Shown here one piece after another: positions 51,453 to 58,993 of a stretch of 64,000 bases of DNA. The translations under genes and the position numbers were made by a program. The stretch is from CAWBRT01 sp963832365 (GTDB lineage: Bacteria > Acidobacteriota > Terriglobia > Terriglobales > Acidobacteriaceae): contig CAWHUL010000004.1 in assembly GCA_963832365.1 (NCBI GenBank), forward strand, positions 186,001-250,000. Direction: 5' to 3'. How positions within the stretch are numbered: the stretch's first letter is position 1; every line of letters begins with the position of its first letter. The notes beneath the pieces were generated by a model that had not been told where the DNA came from, made no database searches, and was given only the letters and a program-made list of their open reading frames with translations.

Positions 51453-51812
51453 CTACAACCCGCGGGCACGCGCCAGCTGATTCAGGGTTTCACCTGGGTC
51501 GTCAGTTTCGATTTCCAGGGGATCAGAAAGAGTGATATTCATCGACAGTTGAGCAATCAGGCGCCCTCGTCCAGCTTCATCCCGCTGGCGAAAATCTTGC
51601 TCAATTTGATCTACAGCCGCACTGAGGAATTCTTTGTCAGCATCAGGATCTAACCGCAATATAACAGACCAATCCGTTCGTTTGGAGACTTCAACGAAAC
51701 ACCCAACACCACCCACTCCGGGATTCCATAGGATGATTCCAATCGCAACTGACCGATCCTCCAGCAGGTTTGGTAAATACCGAATTTCGGTGCACCTGTA
51801 TTTCTTCTTCAT
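51453..51812 (-). CDS. DUF3037-like protein, partner of the HipA-like kinase (copy 1)
   Basis: 119 aa. YRCTEIRYLPNLLEDRSVAI then GIILWNPGVGG and WSVILRLDPDADKEFLSAAV: the RYxPN...IGVIL pattern resembles DUF3037, small proteins commonly encoded beside HipA-family kinases. Long helix DQIEQDFRQRDEAGRGRLIA and an acidic end. Located 243 nt downstream of the kinase-receiver fusion on the same strand. A homologue with about two thirds identity by eye lies inverted at 55467. Function unknown; possibly the kinase's substrate, antitoxin or adaptor. Confidence 0.65.
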   Translation of the reverse strand: MKKKYRCTEIRYLPNLLEDRSVAIGIILWNPGVGGVGCFVEVSKRTDWSVILRLDPDADKEFLSAAVDQIEQDFRQRDEAGRGRLIAQLSMNITLSDPLEIETDDPGETLNQLARARGL

Positions 51813-52055
51813 GCGAATGAAAAGCCACGTCCTGTGATTGGATATAAATTCAGCAGTATTGCGTGCACTTCTTTGGCCAAGGTACGTCGTCGTTTTGCAA
51901 AGGCGCTTCGGGTCTATGCCCTGTGCGCTCCATCAAAGCTTACAGTCTACGTTCCTCTTGGGAACTGTTTTCTGTCCAACCGTGTCGGGCTCGTTTCCGT
52001 TGCGGGACATGACGCTGGCTATTCCGTAATCTGCACCGATTTCAACGCAAACTGG

Positions 52056-53228
52056 TTATGAACGACTGCAAGCGGCAGCATCGCGCACCGCAAGCACCTC
52101 GTGCACCTTGTCCAAAAGTGCGTGATTGGCAAAAGGTTTGGGCAGGATGACCGCCGTACCCTCCGGCGCTCCAGCCTCTCTCCATTCCCTTTCGGTAAAT
52201 CCCGACATATACATTGTAGCTGCTTGTGGACGTACCTTCTTAAACTCCCGGGCGAGTTGCTTACCGTTGATTCCGGTCATGACAAGATCGGTCAGCAGCA
52301 GGCCAATGGGCCCCGAGTACTGTCTAGCCAGCGCCAAGCCCTCTTGCCCGTCAGATGCCTCCAATACCCTGTAACCACGTTCACGCAGCCCGCAAGCGAT
52401 GACTTCCCGCACTGCGGGTTCGTCATCGACCAACAAGATCGTCTCTGCTTCTGGCTCAGATTGCTTATACGGCACAGGTTGCCTAGCTTGCGCCTCCGTC
52501 TGCCAACCCGCCGTTAGCAAGCGGCGCAGGTCGGCTTGCCTGACCACGAGTTGCGCCAACATGCCGCATAGCCCGCTAGAGTCGCTCCCGTACCACTCGG
52601 GAGGAATTTCATCCGCTAGTTGAAAGATTAAATCTGGAGGAAGCGAGTCAATCTTCTCCAGCCAATACTTGCCTGCTTCTGCCGACGGCAAGCAATCGGC
52701 GATAATGCTTGCTGGCAACTTCCATTCCGGCCCACCGAAGCAGTGCCCGTTGTCAATAAAAGTCACGGTAAACTTCTTCTGCTGAGACCGCTTCCAGTAC
52801 ACGGCTTGCCGCGTGTCGCGGTTGCACGTCCACAGATCAAACAGCTTAACCCCAGCAAAATGCTTTTGGTTGCGAATCTGGTCGGCATAGACCTGAGGGA
52901 GCAAATCATAGATGCGACCCTCAAATGGAGAAATAACCAAGCGTAAGCCGACCTGTAACCCTGGGGAAATCCTCCTTGAGCCCGTTGGGGTTTCAAAGTA
53001 CAGCTCTTCGGCTAGCTCGGGGGAAAGCTCCAGGATTTCAGCTTGTGGGACGGACAGTCCCAGCTGCTGCGCTAACCTGGAGGTGAGAAGTTCATTCGCC
53101 AAGACGCGCGAACCCTGCGGGTTATCTTGAAACTTCACGACATAAAGGTGTCCATCAGAGGCCCGCATCAACCGCGGCTGGGAGCCACCACGCAAAGCGC
53201 GGACTTGCTCGACGAGATGCAGATACAT
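52056..53228 (-). CDS. HipA-like kinase fused to a response-regulator receiver domain
   Basis: 390 aa. Residues 1-240 form a HipA-family kinase: nucleotide-binding LYVVKFQDNPQGSRVLANEL with Lys32, LGLSVPQAEILELSP, VKLFDLWTCNRDTRQAVYWK and a metal-binding Asp159 in VTFIDNGHCFGG. After a linker (about 245-262), residues 263-385 are a REC domain: ILLVDDEPAVREVIA (acidic Asp268/Asp269/Glu270), phosphoacceptor Asp314 in LLLTDLVMTG, Ser342 in MYMSGFTE and Lys364 in LPKPF, all key residues kept. No start problem: ATG 53228 with AGGTGA upstream. HipA-like kinases phosphorylate protein targets and can act as toxins; coupling to a phospho-receiver would make this signal-gated. The fold assignment is strong, the role inferred. 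Confidence 0.8.
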   Translation of the reverse strand: MYLHLVEQVRALRGGSQPRLMRASDGHLYVVKFQDNPQGSRVLANELLTSRLAQQLGLSVPQAEILELSPELAEELYFETPTGSRRISPGLQVGLRLVISPFEGRIYDLLPQVYADQIRNQKHFAGVKLFDLWTCNRDTRQAVYWKRSQQKKFTVTFIDNGHCFGGPEWKLPASIIADCLPSAEAGKYWLEKIDSLPPDLIFQLADEIPPEWYGSDSSGLCGMLAQLVVRQADLRRLLTAGWQTEAQARQPVPYKQSEPEAETILLVDDEPAVREVIACGLRERGYRVLEASDGQEGLALARQYSGPIGLLLTDLVMTGINGKQLAREFKKVRPQAATMYMSGFTEREWREAGAPEGTAVILPKPFANHALLDKVHEVLAVRDAAACSRS

Positions 53229-53685
53229 TCCAATTCACCTGGTTCGGCCTAAAAACTTTAGCGTGGCAATGATTCCCAGAAAAAGAATGCATAATAACCA
53301 ATAGGACCATCCATCTTTACCATGCCTTGTTCCTGACCTTTTTGATTTTGACTCAGTCCTCCAACAACAAACACGCCCCCGAAGGGAAACTCCGGAAAGG
53401 CACGCAGTATTGCTGAAAGTTATTGGGTCTCGACTTTAGACCACATTTCAGAAATACACGAAAGTACATGTACAATTTCCAAATTCGGAACAACGCTAAA
53501 GGCCTATAGCGTAGATCCTTTCGTAATCTGCATCAGTCATGATGTGGTGCCGCTACCTCAAAACTGCGCAACCGGACAGAATCACTTGCTATCTCAACCG
53601 GACGTTCTAACTGGCTAAGAACACAAAAACTTTTGGTTGCATGGCTTCGCCGGAAGTGCTATTGGGGCTGGCAGGAGGGACAATG
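53229..53685. other. Divergent promoter region
   Basis: About 450 nt between the kinase-REC gene (reverse) and the gene at 53686 (forward). Relatively AT-rich near 53440-53640. No gene or clear repeat seen; promoters of both neighbours must lie here. Confidence 0.4.
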
Positions 53686-54390
53686 ATGCAAAATCGACCG
53701 ACAGTCAGCAAACGGTTTCCTGCCACCCGCAAGCGGCCGAGCTCGAAAGCCTTGCGCGATCGCGATACCACGGTATCGTGGGCGGCGGTGGAGCGGCTTG
53801 CCGAAGCTGATTTAACCGATGAGGAGATTGCGGCGGCGTTGGGCTACTCGGTTGCCGAGCTGGCCGAGCAATGCCCGCTCGAACAGTTAGGCCAGGCCCG
53901 CGCCCGGGGCACCGCCAACCTTTATTTGAGCCTGTGGGAGCAGGCAATGGAGAAGAAGCACTACAAGGCGCTACGCTATTTCCTCGATATGATTGCCTGG
54001 CAGCAGGCGCAGGAGCTGTTGGCTAGCTGGGAACAGTTCGCAGCGGAGCAGCTTGCCAGCGATCACCAGCTGCGAGTGCAAATTGCCAACGCGAGCTCGG
54101 AGGAACTCGACCGCCTCATCGAGAAAAGCCAGGCGCAGTTGGCAAGGCTACAGCGCGAGTCAAAAGAGGCGGGGAAAGGGAATAGCGGTTGGGAGCAACT
54201 GTGGGCCATTGTGTATCGCTACCGGGATTTGGCGGATCGCGCGGCGGCGGTGATTGCGCTGCTGCAAAATCCATCCTTAATGCCAGCCCAGCTGCCGCCC
54301 AAGGGCACGCGGCGAATGCCGCCTCCGCCGGCCGCGCTCCGCAATCGGCTGGCCCGGGAATATGGCGTACCGCGGAAACCGAAGCGCTGA
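53686..54390 (+). CDS. Helix-turn-helix protein, terminase-small-subunit-like
   Basis: 234 aa from ATG 53686 with GGAGGG 6 nt upstream (ATG 53683 is an alternative). A helix-turn-helix near residues 35-65 (VERLAEADLTDEEIAAALGY) and then helices typical of phage terminase small subunits (ARARGTANLYLSLWEQAMEK, HYKALRYFLDMIAW). The C-terminal half is a Gln/Ala-rich helix and a Pro-rich end (PPKGTRRMPPPPAALRNRL). Possible prophage relic; no other packaging genes nearby. Confidence 0.45.
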   Translation: MQNRPTVSKRFPATRKRPSSKALRDRDTTVSWAAVERLAEADLTDEEIAAALGYSVAELAEQCPLEQLGQARARGTANLYLSLWEQAMEKKHYKALRYFLDMIAWQQAQELLASWEQFAAEQLASDHQLRVQIANASSEELDRLIEKSQAQLARLQRESKEAGKGNSGWEQLWAIVYRYRDLADRAAAVIALLQNPSLMPAQLPPKGTRRMPPPPAALRNRLAREYGVPRKPKR

Positions 54391-54469
54391 GCGGTGGCAG
54401 GAAGCTGTTTCCGAAAGCTCCCGTTATTTCTGGCTCGACCGCTCATCTGCGCCGGGCACGTGAAAGCGA

Positions 54470-54490
54470 TTGTGCAAACTCTTTGCACAA
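54470..54490. terminator. Hairpin between convergent genes
   Basis: TTGTGCAAA-CTC-TTTGCACAA, perfect 9-bp arms with a 3-nt loop, between the HTH gene and the antitoxin gene. No T run; may be a terminator-like or operator palindrome. Confidence 0.4.
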
Positions 54491-54591
54491 ACGGCTTCGC
54501 TAACGCGCCGTAAGTGCGCCATTGATATTGATACTGAGGTCGCCGAAATAGGATTTTCGATCAGCTGAGGGACGCAGGTTTTGCGGCAAGC

Positions 54592-54918
54592 CTAAGTGAC
54601 AGCGGAAATTGACCGAACCCTAAAGCGAACCCGCTCTTGCCGTTGTAGGAATGCAAAGATCTCGAACAAATTACGGGCATGCGGATTGCCGGCCGGGCCA
54701 AACATGCGCATTAGGCTCTTCGGCGAGCGGTGTGTAGCCTCGGCTAGCTTGCTAAATCCGACCGTGGCGTTGATAAAGTCCCGCAGAACCGTCTTACCGG
54801 TCTCCACGTCTCCGGAGAGAAAGCACTCGATGCCTTCGCGGAGAAGTTTCCTGCGGAAGGCAGGATCCCGCTTCACACGCGCCTGGGTGGTTTCTTTGAA
54901 ATCTCGAGTTAAAGCCAT
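54592..54918 (-). CDS. HigA-like addiction-module antidote
   Basis: 108 aa. MALTRDFKETTQARVKRDPA then FLSGDVETGKTVLRDFINAT and LAEATHRSPKSLMRMFGPAG, then NPHARNLFEIFAFLQRQERV: the antidote family that pairs with gp49/RelE-type killer proteins. It starts 9 nt after the toxin stop, toxin-first as usual for this type. Intact. Confidence 0.82.
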   Translation of the reverse strand: MALTRDFKETTQARVKRDPAFRRKLLREGIECFLSGDVETGKTVLRDFINATVGFSKLAEATHRSPKSLMRMFGPAGNPHARNLFEIFAFLQRQERVRFRVRSISAVT

Positions 54919-54927
54919 GGGACCCTC

Positions 54928-55243
54928 CTACTGCTTTCGCTGTTTGTAGTCTTGCCAGAGCGCGATCGCGACCGCGATATCTCGTTGCTGACGCTTCTTC
55001 GTGCCGCCACCAAGAAGGATCACCAAGCGCTCGCCATCCTTGCCAAATCCGATAGCCTGGGCTGAAGTCGACCGTGAACTCATAAACGCCGCTTCCTACG
55101 CCCTTGACGTTCGAAAAATTGCCTTGTCCAATACGCGAGACGGCGATCACCACTTTGGCTGCCGCTGGTGGGTTCAGGCCGTCGAACCACTCGGCATAGG
55201 GGCTGCGGCCAACAATGTCGAGATACTCGCGAACGTCAACCAT
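54928..55243 (-). pseudogene. Addiction-module killer (RelE/HigB-like) toxin, frameshifted
   Basis: ATG 55243. MVDVREYLDIVGRSPYAEWF, GLNPPAAAKVVIAVSRIGQG, NFSNVKGVGSGVYEFTVDFS then GYRI is the family N-terminal half. At about 55065 the frame breaks; the other frame continues FGKDGERLVILLGGGTKKRQ and ends DYKQRKQ at 54928. The region around the break has lost one or more bases (ATTTGG where family members have a IYFG-like stretch). Inactive toxin beside a still-intact antidote. Confidence 0.78.
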
Positions 55244-55466
55244 GACCGATGGTACCAGATTTGTTACCATCGTCAAGGACGCTCCTGCTCACCGCGTGCG
55301 TCAACTGGCTTCACCGAACACTGTCCTACCCTCCTTGCGCCTGAGCAAGTACAAGGTTGCTTCGGAGCAACGATTAAGTCGCTCTCGCATGTGATTCTGG
55401 GTAGGGTTGATATAGCTTCAGCAATTTAAGTGCTGAAGAAAGCTGGATACCTTTCCCCGTTTCGCC

Positions 55467-55811
55467 ATGAAGAAGAGATATAGATGTGTCGAGATTCGCT
55501 ATATACCGAATCTGCTTGAGGACCAATCGGCTGCCATTGGAGTCATGATTTGGGATCCCGCAGACAGTGGTTTTGTTGCAGTGTCAAAAAGGACCGATTG
55601 GTCTGCCATAGTGCGCTTAGACCCTGACGCTGACATCGAATTTCTCAGTGCGGAGGTGAACCAAATTGAGCAAGAGTTTCGACAGCGGGATCAAGCTGGA
55701 CGAGAACGCCTGATTGGCCAACTGTCGATGAATATTGCTTTTTCCGGTCTGCTGGAAATCGAGACTGATGATCCATGCGAAGCACTGAAGCAGGTGGCGC
55801 GTGGGCTATAG
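55467..55811 (+). CDS. DUF3037-like protein (copy 2, inverted)
   Basis: 114 aa. RCVEIRYIPNLLEDQSAAIG then VMIWDPADSGFVAVSKRTD and WSAIVRLDPDADIEFLSAEV, DQAGRERLIGQLSMNIAFSG: a homologue of the reverse-strand gene at 51453. No ribosome site is obvious and no kinase adjoins it. The two copies face each other with 3.7 kb between and may mark a duplication-inversion. Confidence 0.6.
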   Translation: MKKRYRCVEIRYIPNLLEDQSAAIGVMIWDPADSGFVAVSKRTDWSAIVRLDPDADIEFLSAEVNQIEQEFRQRDQAGRERLIGQLSMNIAFSGLLEIETDDPCEALKQVARGL

Positions 55812-56015
55812 GATTTGATTCCCGCAGGATGACGGGCACACCGGAACGATTCCTGTCATGTAGCTGGCGTAAACAGGCGATAGCGTTAACGACTTCCCAA
55901 AACGGCGCCGCTGCCCTGCAAACTGGTGAGATGGCGATTAATGAGATGGTCCGCCGCTTCGATCAGCCCATCGGTGGGATGATCGAGCGACAACTCAGTT
56001 CGGGAGGATCATCTC
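55812..56015 (+). ncRNA. Non-coding left end of the IS110 element, possible bridge RNA
   Basis: 204 nt between the DUF3037-like gene and the IS110 transposase. Contains an 11-bp-type stem TCGATCA-g-CCCA / TGGG-a-TGATCGA at 55959-55986 with a TCGG loop. IS110-group elements encode a guiding RNA in this end; this position and structure fit, but ends of the element could not be set. GGGAGGAT precedes the transposase ATG. Confidence 0.35.
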
Positions 56016-57224
56016 ATGCACATCGCGTCTGTGGGTATTGATTTAGGCAAGACCACCTTTCATCTGGTTGCGCTCGACAAGGGCGGCCAAGTGGTGATCC
56101 GCAAGAAGTTCTCGCGGAAGCAACTGCTGGCCTACACGGCCAATTTACTGCCGTCGTTGATCGGCATGGAGGCCTGCTCGGGGGCGCATTTCCTCGGGGC
56201 TACGCTGCGACGGCAGGGGCATGATGCCCGACTGATTCCCGCGCAATTCGTCAAGCCCTTCCTCAAGTCCAACAAGAACGACTTCCTCGATGCCGAAGCC
56301 ATCGCCGAGGCGGTGGCGCGGCAGAACATGCGCTTCGTGCCGATCAAGACCGACGATCAACTCGATCTGCAAGCCCTGCACCGGGTTCGCGACCGGCTGG
56401 TACAGCGGCGCACAGCGGTGATCAACCAGATTCGCGGATTCCTGCTGGAGCGCGGCATCACCTTTGGTCGCGGCCCGGCGCAGTTGCGCAATCAGATGGC
56501 TGAGGTTTTGGAAGATGCCGACAATGCGCTGACCCCGCGCTTGCGGATCCTGCTCGACCGGCTCTGGGTCGAGTGGAAGCAGTTGGAGAGCGACATCGCG
56601 GTGGCTGCCGAAGAGATCGAGCAGATCTGCCGCGACGACGAGGCTTGCCGGCGGTTGCGTGAGATTCCCGGCGTGGGGCCGCTGGTGGCCACGGCGACGA
56701 TTGCGGCCGTAGGCAACGGCGCGGCGTTTCGCAAGGGACGCGAGTTTGCCGCCTGGCTCGGGCTGGTGCCGCGTCAGCACTCCACCGGCGGCAAGACGCG
56801 CCTACTCGGGATCAGCAAGCGCGGCAATCTTTATCTGCGGCGCATGTTCATCCACGGGGCACGCGCCGTGGTGTTTCGCGTACGCCACGACACGGGCGGT
56901 CTTGGTCAATGGGTGCAACAGCTCGCGACGCGCGCCACGCCCAACAAAGTCATCGTGGCGGTGGCGAATAAGTTGGCACGAATCGCCTGGGCAGTGCTGT
57001 TCCGGGGCGAAGCCTACCGAACCCCGGCGCTTGCGCTAGCGTTTCTAGACGACATGCAAGACCCCGAGGAATTACGCTCGCTCCCGGCGTGGAAGGTGCA
57101 CACGCTGACCGGCGACCGCAAGGACACCTGGAGCCTCAGCGTCAGCCGGAATCGTCGTTTGACGTTCCGCATTGACGCCGCAGATCGAGAAATCTACGAC
57201 CTGAAGTTGGAAGACTATCACTAG
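56016..57224 (+). CDS. IS110 transposase fused in frame to C-terminal HigB toxin
   Basis: 402 aa. Residues 1-335 are an IS110 recombinase: VGIDLGKTTFHLVALD (Asp9), GMEACSGAHFL (Glu52), KNDFLDAEAIAEA (Asp89, Asp92), and the transposase_20 region RRLREIPGVGPLVATATIAA with LVPRQHSTGGKTRLLG, whose Ser256 is the likely active Ser. From about residue 338 the frame continues into ALALAFLDDMQDPEELRSLP then WKVHTLTGDRKDTWSLSV, RRLTFRIDAAD and LEDYH, the C-terminal two thirds of a HigB toxin. The HigB N-terminus is absent. HigA follows 18 nt later. Insertion at the 5' part of higB best explains it. Confidence 0.82.
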   Translation: MHIASVGIDLGKTTFHLVALDKGGQVVIRKKFSRKQLLAYTANLLPSLIGMEACSGAHFLGATLRRQGHDARLIPAQFVKPFLKSNKNDFLDAEAIAEAVARQNMRFVPIKTDDQLDLQALHRVRDRLVQRRTAVINQIRGFLLERGITFGRGPAQLRNQMAEVLEDADNALTPRLRILLDRLWVEWKQLESDIAVAAEEIEQICRDDEACRRLREIPGVGPLVATATIAAVGNGAAFRKGREFAAWLGLVPRQHSTGGKTRLLGISKRGNLYLRRMFIHGARAVVFRVRHDTGGLGQWVQQLATRATPNKVIVAVANKLARIAWAVLFRGEAYRTPALALAFLDDMQDPEELRSLPAWKVHTLTGDRKDTWSLSVSRNRRLTFRIDAADREIYDLKLEDYH

Positions 57225-57242
57225 GACAAAAGGAGTAACGCC

Positions 57243-57569
57243 ATGCCTTTGAAGAACCCGCCGCATCCTGGAGATTTCATTCGGACTGAAATTGTCAAGC
57301 CTGCCGGCCTGTCGGTAACGGCGGCGGCGGCCGCGCTCCAGGTGTCTCGGCCCGCTCTGTCCAGCCTGCTCAACGGGAAGGCTGACCTTTCCGGTGATAT
57401 GGCGCTCCGCATTGAGAAAGCCTTTGGCGTGAAGATGGACACGCTCATGCGGATGCAGGCTTCCTACGACATCGCCCAAACCCGCAAGCGCGAGAAGCAA
57501 ATCCATGTGCGGCGGATTCACCCGATAGCCTCCGCTCACGCAGGAACCTCCCGGCGCATCTCGGCATGA
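57243..57569 (+). CDS. higA: HigA-type antitoxin
   Basis: 108 aa, AAAGGAG 9 nt before ATG 57243. HTH: PHPGDFIRTEIVKPAGLSVT then AAAAALQVSRPALSSLLNGK and LSGDMALRIEKAFGVKMDTL, RMQASYDIAQTRKREK. Typical HigA/VapI that pairs with the HigB whose C-terminus lies at the end of the upstream fusion. The last about 20 residues (HVRRIHPIASAHAGTSRRIS) are unlike family ends and may come from a frameshift. Confidence 0.85.
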   Translation: MPLKNPPHPGDFIRTEIVKPAGLSVTAAAAALQVSRPALSSLLNGKADLSGDMALRIEKAFGVKMDTLMRMQASYDIAQTRKREKQIHVRRIHPIASAHAGTSRRISA

Positions 57570-57601
57570 TCTCGGCGACAGTTGACACGCGCGGCTAGGT
57601 T

Positions 57602-57680
57602 CACTCTTGAGCAGCGAAGCGAGAGCGCAAAAAAAGCGGCAATGGCTCGCTGGGCGGTTACGCGTCAAGAACGCGAATGA
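57602..57680 (+). pseudogene. Short C-terminal relic (EQRSE..KKAAMARW)
   Basis: Frame reading TLEQRSESAKKAAMARWAV then TRQERE and stop at 57678. This matches the common tail T.EQRSE.A.KAA.ARW of small DNA-binding or hypothetical proteins; the rest of that gene is absent. Confidence 0.3.
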
Positions 57681-57857
57681 CTCTGGTTTATGTATGCGTT
57701 TCGACCGCCTCCAGCCAATTGCATTCCTCACAAGAACCCGTAGAAAACGCCCTTATTTTCCAGTTTTTATCAAAGCAAAGGCAGTGGACATCCCAAGTGA
57801 TTGGCGACCTTTGTAACCGTTATCGAGCTTGACTAATCTTCTAAGTGTAATCTATCA

Positions 57858-57869
57858 TGGTATATACCA
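57858..57869 (+). promoter_or_regulatory. Palindromic operator of vapBC
   Basis: TGGTATATACCA, a perfect 12-bp palindrome, 12 nt before the vapB start and overlapping a likely -10 region. Typical autoregulation site. Confidence 0.55.
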
Positions 57870-57881
57870 AGGGAGATGATG

Positions 57882-58124
57882 ATGGCACACACCGCCAAAC
57901 TCTTTCGTAATGGCCGCAGTCAAGCTGTCCGCCTGCCGGCGGAATACCGATTCGAGGGTTCTTCCGTCTACATTCGTCGTGACCCCGTCAGTGGCGATGT
58001 GATTCTGTCGCGAAGACCAGAGTCGTGGCAGGAGTTCTTCGAACTCATGAAGAGCGTCGAGGTCCCCGATAACTTCCTCGCTAATCGCCAGGACAGGCCA
58101 CCCCAGAAGCGGGATCTATTCTGA
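57882..58124 (+). CDS. vapB: VapB-type antitoxin
   Basis: 80 aa from ATG 57882 with GGGAG 6 nt upstream; two more in-frame ATGs at 57876 and 57879 are closer to that site. AbrB-like start AHTAKLFRNGRSQAVRLPAE then YRFEGSSVYIRRDPVSGDVI; C-terminal toxin-binding tail FLANRQDRPPQKRDLF. Overlaps vapC by one base (TGATG). Confidence 0.92.
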   Translation: MAHTAKLFRNGRSQAVRLPAEYRFEGSSVYIRRDPVSGDVILSRRPESWQEFFELMKSVEVPDNFLANRQDRPPQKRDLF

Positions 58125-58531
58125 TGCCCATCCGCTACCTGCTGGACACGAACACGGTTAGCCACATCCTCAAGGGCGATATCCCGCGGGTGCGTAAGTG
58201 CTTGTTAAAGGTGCCAATGTCCGAGGTCGCAATCTCGGTGGTCACCGAAGCTGAGCTGCGATTTGGTGTTGCCCGCAGACCGGAGGCGACACGACTGCAG
58301 ATAGCGGTTGACGAATTTCTGCTGCGGCTTGAGTGTCTGCCCTGGGATTCGACGGCGGCCCAGCAGTATGCCCACCTGCGTGCTGCGCTGGAGCGAGACG
58401 GAGAGCCAATGGGCAACCTGGATATGATGATTGCCGCCCACGCGCTGGCCATTCCAGCCGTCTTGGTTAGCAGCGATCATGTCTTCCGGCGCGTGAAACA
58501 GCTGAAGACCCAGGATTGGGCTAAAGCCTGA
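58124..58531 (+). CDS. vapC: VapC PIN-domain toxin
   Basis: 135 aa. YLLDTNTVSHILKGD (Asp), ISVVTEAELRFGVARRP (Glu), GEPMGNLDMMIAAHALA (Asp), VLVSSDHVFRRVKQL (Asp). Full length, MNR-type VapC RNase in the cytosol; the classical VapB partner is directly upstream. Confidence 0.93.
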   Translation: MPIRYLLDTNTVSHILKGDIPRVRKCLLKVPMSEVAISVVTEAELRFGVARRPEATRLQIAVDEFLLRLECLPWDSTAAQQYAHLRAALERDGEPMGNLDMMIAAHALAIPAVLVSSDHVFRRVKQLKTQDWAKA

Positions 58532-58726
58532 ACGCTTACGCAGGTTCAAACCGCCAAACTATTGGGAGTGGATCAGCCGAAGGTATCCTCTCTCATTCGT
58601 GGACGTTTTTCCGGGTTCTCGCTAGAGCGATTAATGCGCTTCCTGCGTCTGCTTGGGCAGGACATCAAAATCACCGTGCAGGCTTGCCCGCGTTCCCGGT
58701 CACGGGCTCGTGTTCATGTGGCATAA
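58532..58726 (+). pseudogene. N-terminally truncated XRE-type antitoxin
   Basis: Directly after the vapC stop, in the same frame: TLTQVQTAKLLGVDQPKVSS then LIRGRFSGFSLERLMRFLRL and LGQDIKITVQACPRSRSRAR, ending VHVA at TAA 58724. This is the C-terminal two thirds of a common XRE/HigA2-like antitoxin; the first about 30 residues and start are missing. Confidence 0.7.
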
Positions 58727-58993
58727 AGAATAGCTTGGCGTTGCTGGTGCCCCTGGGCTCGGACTGTCCCCGCCGTAGTTTCTCACTTTTGGAACTATCT
58801 CGTCCGTGCACCCTCCCGTCCGTCATTCGGAATCTTCAAGGGGGAAAGTCGTGCACTCCTCCGCCATCACCCGCTGCTGCCACCTCGAATCAAGCACCCC
58901 AGGGTATCCCTGTGAGTCCGGCCTGAGGAACTCGCTGCAGGAAATCTGCACGGCGAGGTCTGTGAGGGGTTGTGCCTTGAAAGCTCATGGAAT
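58727..58993. other. Gene-free stretch at the island's right edge
   Basis: 267 nt between the XRE relic and the exported protein gene. No supported gene or repeat. Confidence 0.35.
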
